NCBI GenBank assembly: GCA_964244725.1 | Contig: CAXTJQ010000001.1 | Span: forward strand, 310,001 to 374,000 | DNA: 64,000 nucleotides | Direction of reading: 5' to 3' | From: Kumtagia sp964244725 | GTDB taxonomy: Bacteria > Pseudomonadota > Alphaproteobacteria > Rhizobiales > Rhizobiaceae | In this document: positions 60,146 to 64,000 of the stretch, one piece after another | Layout: each line of letters begins with the position of its first letter | Position numbering within the stretch: the stretch's first letter is position 1 | Position numbers and translations under genes: made by a program | Notes under the pieces: model-generated | Databases searched by the model: none | Told to the model about the DNA's origin: nothing | What the model saw: the letters and a program-made list of their open reading frames with translations, nothing else

Positions 60146-61984
60146 TCAATTGACGGCGGGCGTCCTGGCCACCGGCGCCTGCGCGGCAAAATAAGAAGCG
60201 ACGTCGGACCGCTCCTGGTCTGTCAGGCCGATGGCGATCCCGGGCATGGGATTGAACGCGTTGACCTGACTGGGCGACAGCGCCGCGAAATGATCGAGCT
60301 GGCCGCGCAGATAGTGCGCATTCTGTCCTTGCAGCCTTGGGATGAGCGGCAGCGCCGCCGTCGTCGGCGCGTCATGGCAACCGAGGCAGGCGGGTACGCC
60401 CCGTTCCACGATCCCGTCCCTGGCGATGGCGACGCCGCGCGCCGTGGCCGCCTTGTCGATCGGAGCCCGGCCGTCTCGCGCCGCAAGCGTGTTCAGATAG
60501 GCGGCGAGCGAGGCGATCTCCTCTTCTTGCAGGTTCTGCGCCACCTCGCGCATTTTTACGTTCTCCCGCGCGCCGGCGCGGTAGGCGAGGAGCGCATGCT
60601 CGACATAGGACGGTGTCTGGATCGTTATGTTGGGGAAATCGCCTTGCTCGTCGCCGCGCGCATCGCGCGTATGGCAGGTCACGCAGATCTTGCCGAAAAT
60701 CGCCGCGCCGGGCGCGGGATCGGCGGCCGCAAGCGTCGCCGGACCGTCGGGCAACGGGCCGGCGCGCGGCGAGGGCGCTTGCGCGGCATAATAGGCCGAG
60801 ACGGCGCCGATGTCGGAATCGGTCAGATAATGCGCCACCGCCGGCATGGGATTCCAGCCGCCCGTGGTTCCGCGATCGCCGTCGCGCATCGTCGTCAGTT
60901 GCCGGCGCAGATAGGTGTCCGACTGGCCGTTGATGCGCGGCGCCCCGATCCGTTCGCCGCCCTTGCTCTCGTGGCACGTCGCGCAGGCGGGCGCGGCGAA
61001 CGTCTTCAGGCCCTCGAGCGCGATCTTGCGGCCTCGGTCCATCGCCTGGGCCTCCACCTCGGGCTCCACGACCGACCGCTGGGGCAGCCCGGCATACCAG
61101 GCGCCCAGTCTGTCGATCTGCTCGTCGGAAAGCTGGCTCGCGATCGGCTGCATGAAGCCGCTCTTGCGCCCGCCATCGGCATAGGACCTCAGCGCCTTGC
61201 TGAGATAGTCGGAGTTCTGGATCGTGAGGTTCGGCGATTCGCCGCCTGTTGCGCTTCCCGTCCCGTCGACGCCATGGCACCGGCTGCAGACCGCGACGGG
61301 ATCGATCGACAGCGCTTGGTCGCCAAATCCGATCGCCGGCGCGGCGAAGAGATATTCGTCGCGCGGATAGGCGTTGCGACGCGTGTCCGCATCGCGCATG
61401 ACGACCGGTCCCTTGAACGGCAGGACCGGAGCGCCGGGCGGCGAGACTTCGGGGACAAGCATGTCGAGATAGGTCTGGGCGCTCATCCCGCGCAACTGCT
61501 TCAGGAATGCCACCATCGACCAGACCTCGTCGTCGCGGGTCTGGTTGGTCCAGGACGGCATGGCGCTGAATTTGACGCCATGCTTGACGATCCAGAACAG
61601 GTCGGCGTCGGTGAACTGGTCGAGCACGGCCGGAAGGGTTTGCGGCTGCGGTCGCATCGAAAGCGCCACCGGCGACTGGCCCAGGCCAGGGCCGCCATGG
61701 CAATTCGAGCAGACCATATGGAAATGCTGCGCGCCGAGCTTGATCCGCGAGGGGGCCGCAAGGTCGGCGGGCGGAATGACCGCGCTCGCCCGCAGCCCGA
61801 CGCCGCGGTTGAAGGCGAAGTGCAGCAAATTGTAAGTCAGCCAGCCATGCGGCTGGTCGGCCGCCACATTGACGCCGCCGATGGCGACGAAGCCGAAAGC
61901 CAGGATGGCGAACGCGAGCCCGGCAAGGACGACGGAAATCAATGCGATCCGACGGTCACGCCAACGAGGCTTTGAAAACCACAT
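60146..61984 (-). CDS. Membrane-anchored pentahaem cytochrome c
   Basis: The 612-residue protein has one N-terminal membrane helix (about 13-38) and five CxxCH haem-binding motifs: CSNCH near 92, CSRCH near 233, CATCH near 334, CVTCH near 434 and CLGCH near 533. Each heads a class I cytochrome c domain with a later Met ligand candidate (for example SAMPSW, GFMQP, NPMPA). It looks like a chain of five mono-haem domains. It should move electrons in the periplasm, but no oxidase or dehydrogenase gene is beside it, so the partners are unknown. Confidence 0.93.
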   Translation of the reverse strand: MWFSKPRWRDRRIALISVVLAGLAFAILAFGFVAIGGVNVAADQPHGWLTYNLLHFAFNRGVGLRASAVIPPADLAAPSRIKLGAQHFHMVCSNCHGGPGLGQSPVALSMRPQPQTLPAVLDQFTDADLFWIVKHGVKFSAMPSWTNQTRDDEVWSMVAFLKQLRGMSAQTYLDMLVPEVSPPGAPVLPFKGPVVMRDADTRRNAYPRDEYLFAAPAIGFGDQALSIDPVAVCSRCHGVDGTGSATGGESPNLTIQNSDYLSKALRSYADGGRKSGFMQPIASQLSDEQIDRLGAWYAGLPQRSVVEPEVEAQAMDRGRKIALEGLKTFAAPACATCHESKGGERIGAPRINGQSDTYLRRQLTTMRDGDRGTTGGWNPMPAVAHYLTDSDIGAVSAYYAAQAPSPRAGPLPDGPATLAAADPAPGAAIFGKICVTCHTRDARGDEQGDFPNITIQTPSYVEHALLAYRAGARENVKMREVAQNLQEEEIASLAAYLNTLAARDGRAPIDKAATARGVAIARDGIVERGVPACLGCHDAPTTAALPLIPRLQGQNAHYLRGQLDHFAALSPSQVNAFNPMPGIAIGLTDQERSDVASYFAAQAPVARTPAVN

Positions 61985-62063
61985 CCGGTAACCCCGTAAC
62001 CTTCAGTCGAGACAATATCGATATGAACGCAATTTGCTGCAACGCACCCGATCTTGGGTTGTT

Positions 62064-62082
62064 CCTGCCTGGCGCAGGCAGG
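62064..62082. repeat. Palindromic hairpin before the hig remnant
   Basis: A perfect 7-bp stem (CCTGCCT, loop GGCGC, AGGCAGG). No T-tract follows. It lies in the AT-richer gap between the cytochrome gene and the decayed toxin-antitoxin locus. Confidence 0.35.
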
Positions 62083-62182
62083 ATTGAGTCAAGCTGTTGC
62101 GGAAAGGCCGAGATTGTCGGGGCAGGTTCTATAAGGGCGAAATCGTTGACAACTGACTACTGTCAGTTGGCACATCCGTTTG

Positions 62183-62461
62183 ATGATACGATCTTTCCGA
62201 AGCAGAAGCTGCGGAAGCTGTTCGAGGACGGCAACGCGCGGGGCTTGCCTGCCGATCAGGTCGCCCGCATCGAGAATCGGCTTTGACCATCGACGCGGCC
62301 ACCCAGATCGAGGGCATATCAACGTTCCCGGCTACAAACTGCATCAGCTTAGCGGCGACTATGTCGGGTTCCATGCCGTCTGGGTGACAGCAAAATGGCA
62401 AATCATATTCCGCTTTGTCGATGGCGACGCCTTCGATCTGGATCATGTCGACTATCATTAG
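62183..62461 (+). pseudogene. higB: Frameshifted HigB-family toxin gene
   Basis: HigB pieces occur in different frames. MIRSF is the start, KLRKLFEDGNARGLPADQV lies in a second frame, TIDAATQIEGI in another, and NVPGYKLHQLSGDYVGFHAVWV, with IIFRFVDGDAFDLDHVDYH, in the last. In an intact RelE/ParE-fold HigB these follow each other without a break. At least two shifts are needed to read through, so the toxin is probably dead, unless the assembly has errors here. Confidence 0.7.
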
Positions 62462-62473
62462 GAGAATAAAGCC

Positions 62474-62789
62474 ATGCCCATGAAAATCCCCGCATCCCGG
62501 TCGCATCGTGCGCGATGATAGTCTGACCGATCTTGGCCTAAGCGTCGGTGACGCGGCTACCGCTCTGGGAGTCAGCCGCCAGACGCTCGACAAGATCGTG
62601 AACGGGCGCGGCAGCATCACCCCGGACATGGCGATCCGGTTCGAAAAGATTTTCGGCTCGACGGCCGACACCTGGCTGCGCATGCAGCTCGTCTATGACC
62701 TAGCGCAGGCCCGGATGCGGGAGACCGAGATCGTGTCAACGGTCCGGCCGATCGGCGCCGGCCGACCAAAGCAGCGGGCTCTACTTTGA
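62474..62789 (+). pseudogene. higA: HigA-family antitoxin gene, frameshifted near its start
   Basis: The normal HigA start MPMKIP appears at 62474, but the frame then ends within about 14 codons. The rest (HPGRIVRDDSLTDLGLSVGDAA and onwards) is in a different frame. From a GTG at 62508 an HTH protein of 93 residues could still be made with the full helix-turn-helix (AATALGVSRQTLDKIVNG) and the FGSTADTWLRMQLVYDLAQ tail. It may therefore keep DNA binding, although its toxin partner is broken. Confidence 0.65.
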
Positions 62790-62901
62790 CCAACGTCTCT
62801 TTGATGTCGAGTGGCCGACCATCAGATGGCTACTCCTGCGTCTGCGCTTCGCCGATTGACAAACCCGATCGCGGCCTTCTGGCCGCTCTACGAATCGTTT
62901 T

Positions 62902-63249
62902 TCATCCTTGAGACGCTGCGATCCTGGACGGCGTTTCGCCCGCCGCCTCGCCCTTGCCTTCCGGCGCGCCCGCGTTCGCCTGTTCGGCCTGCGCATGGCT
63001 GATGGGTGCGCCCGGTCTGCGGATCGTCCCCGACGCTTCCCTGACCAGCGGCAGAAAGCCGTCGCCGCCCGCATCGATCATCTCGAAGAACTGCTTGCGC
63101 ATGCGTGGGTCCCAGAATTTGTTGATGTGTTCGGCGACGCCGGCGACGCCGAGATCGTGCGGCTTCGACTCGAAGAACGTCGCGATCTGGTTGGCCATGC
63201 GAACGAGCTTCTCGCTGGCGCCTGACCGGTGCATCTCGTCATGCGACAT
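62902..63249 (-). CDS. fdsD: NAD-dependent formate dehydrogenase delta subunit FdsD
   Basis: The 115-residue protein has the FdsD pattern KLVRMANQIATFFES, AEHINKFWDPRMRKQFFEMI and LPLVREA. A tail of about 35 residues rich in Ala, Gly and Glu is added. FdsD belongs to soluble molybdenum-dependent formate dehydrogenase (FdsGBAD) and helps maturation or stability. It overlaps the fdhD stop by 11 bp and is the last gene of the operon; fdsG, fdsB and fdsA are expected off the right edge. Confidence 0.92.
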   Translation of the reverse strand: MSHDEMHRSGASEKLVRMANQIATFFESKPHDLGVAGVAEHINKFWDPRMRKQFFEMIDAGGDGFLPLVREASGTIRRPGAPISHAQAEQANAGAPEGKGEAAGETPSRIAASQG

Positions 63250-64000
63250 TTTTTGCGGCCCCGGCTGAAATGCGTTCGGAATGGGTGAACACGTCGAATT
63301 CCTCGCCGCGCACCAGCGCGACCAGCGTCATGCCGGCCTCGTGCGCCGTGCGGATGGCGAGCGCGGTCGGGGCCGAGACGGCGACGATGAACGGCGATCC
63401 GAGCGCGGCCGTCTTCTGCACCATCTCGACGGAGACGCGGCTGGTGACGACGACCGCTCCCGTTTCGCCGTCGATACCGGCCCTGGCCAACGCGCCCGCG
63501 AGCTTGTCCAGCGCGTTGTGCCGGCCGACATCCTCGCGCGCCATCACGATGCCCTTGCCTGGAACGTAGAGGCCGGCCGCATGCACCGCGCCGGTATCTG
63601 CATGAAGAGGCTGGACCTTTGACAAGAACCGGACCGACTGCACGATATCGGCGGCATCAAGTGTAAGTGTTGACTGACAAACGCGTTCGACCGCGCGCAT
63701 CGCTTCCTCGATCGACTCGATGCCGCACAGCCCGCAGCCGACCGGCCCGGCCAGCCTGCGCCGCCGCTGCTCGAAACGCGTGTTGGCGCTGTCCTTCAGC
63801 CGAATCTGGATGTCGATTCCAGCCCCGTGATCCTCGACCTCGATCGATTCGATCTCGCCGGGCGACTTGATGATGCCCTCGGTCAGCGAAAAGCCGAGCG
63901 CGAAGTCCTCGAGATCGGCGGGCGACGCCATCATGACGGCGTGCGTCGCGCCCGCGAAAGAAAACGCGATCGGCGTTTCCTCGGGGACCATGCGTCCGGC
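63239..64000 (-). CDS. fdhD: Formate dehydrogenase sulfurtransferase FdhD, N-terminus outside the window
   Basis: The frame is open through the right edge, so the ATG at 63991 is probably internal. The visible 253 residues cover nearly all of FdhD: VPEETPIAF, DLEDFALGFSLTEGII, the Cys motif VGCGLCGIES that relays sulphur from IscS to the molybdenum cofactor, VHAAGLYVPG, and REDVGRHNALDKLAG. FdhD sulphurates the cofactor needed by formate dehydrogenase, which agrees with the adjacent fdsD. Confidence 0.95.
   Translation of the reverse strand, partial: AGRMVPEETPIAFSFAGATHAVMMASPADLEDFALGFSLTEGIIKSPGEIESIEVEDHGAGIDIQIRLKDSANTRFEQRRRRLAGPVGCGLCGIESIEEAMRAVERVCQSTLTLDAADIVQSVRFLSKVQPLHADTGAVHAAGLYVPGKGIVMAREDVGRHNALDKLAGALARAGIDGETGAVVVTSRVSVEMVQKTAALGSPFIVAVSAPTALAIRTAHEAGMTLVALVRGEEFDVFTHSERISAGAAKNVA

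Overview
The window is GC-rich, densely packed chromosomal DNA, very probably from an alphaproteobacterium of the Hyphomicrobiales (Rhizobiales) type. The grounds are the codon and GC style, an imp-type type VI secretion system (T6SS), many solute-importing ABC operons, and a formate dehydrogenase fds locus. The taxonomic call is inference. No tRNA, rRNA, CRISPR array or complete insertion sequence was seen.

Region 1 (about 1-24,900) is most of a T6SS locus. Core genes on the minus strand run tssA, tssB, tssC, hcp, tssE, tssF, tssG and clpV. An OmpA-like gene lies upstream of tssA, and vgrG, an unknown gene and the FHA gene tagH lie divergently on the plus strand. tssJ, tssK, tssL, tssM and PAAR are not in the window and may lie to the left. 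Beyond clpV is an accessory area: a small HExxH metallopeptidase gene followed by a secreted TIMP/NTR-like gene (a candidate effector-immunity or protease-inhibitor pair), an AT-rich membrane-protein gene, a two-domain peptidoglycan hydrolase (M23 plus transglycosylase-like) with a DUF1036 gene, and a divergent ExbB-ExbD-ExbD-TonB-like operon. The TonB-like protein does not end in a recognisable TonB domain. Its C-terminal domain resembles the one in the truncated gene at the left edge.

Region 2 (about 24,900-31,000) is a tightly coupled peptide-type ABC importer: a fused double ATPase, a binding protein and two permeases. Region 3 (about 31,000-45,900) concerns glycans and nucleotide signalling. 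It holds a coupled operon of DUF3095, an FkbM methyltransferase, a class III cyclase and a polysaccharide-lyase-like protein; a divergent glycosyltransferase and polysaccharide deacetylase; a metallo-beta-lactamase-fold hydrolase; a cyclic-nucleotide-binding protein next to an ABC protein with degenerate ATPase motifs; a methyltransferase; and three glycosyltransferases.

Region 4 (about 46,100-53,900) is a BMP-family nucleoside-type ABC importer with a cytosine-deaminase-like amidohydrolase, interrupted by palindromic intergenic repeats, then an APH/choline-kinase-like gene and a deleted DeoR remnant. Region 5 (about 54,000-60,100) is a polyamine-type ABC importer and a sugar 3-epimerase. A reversed gene with a clan-CD-like His/Cys arrangement sits between the ATPase and permease genes and is flanked by an 8-bp direct repeat. 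Region 6 (about 60,100-64,000) has a five-haem cytochrome c, a decayed higBA toxin-antitoxin locus, and fdsD-fdhD, the end of a formate dehydrogenase operon that continues off the right edge.
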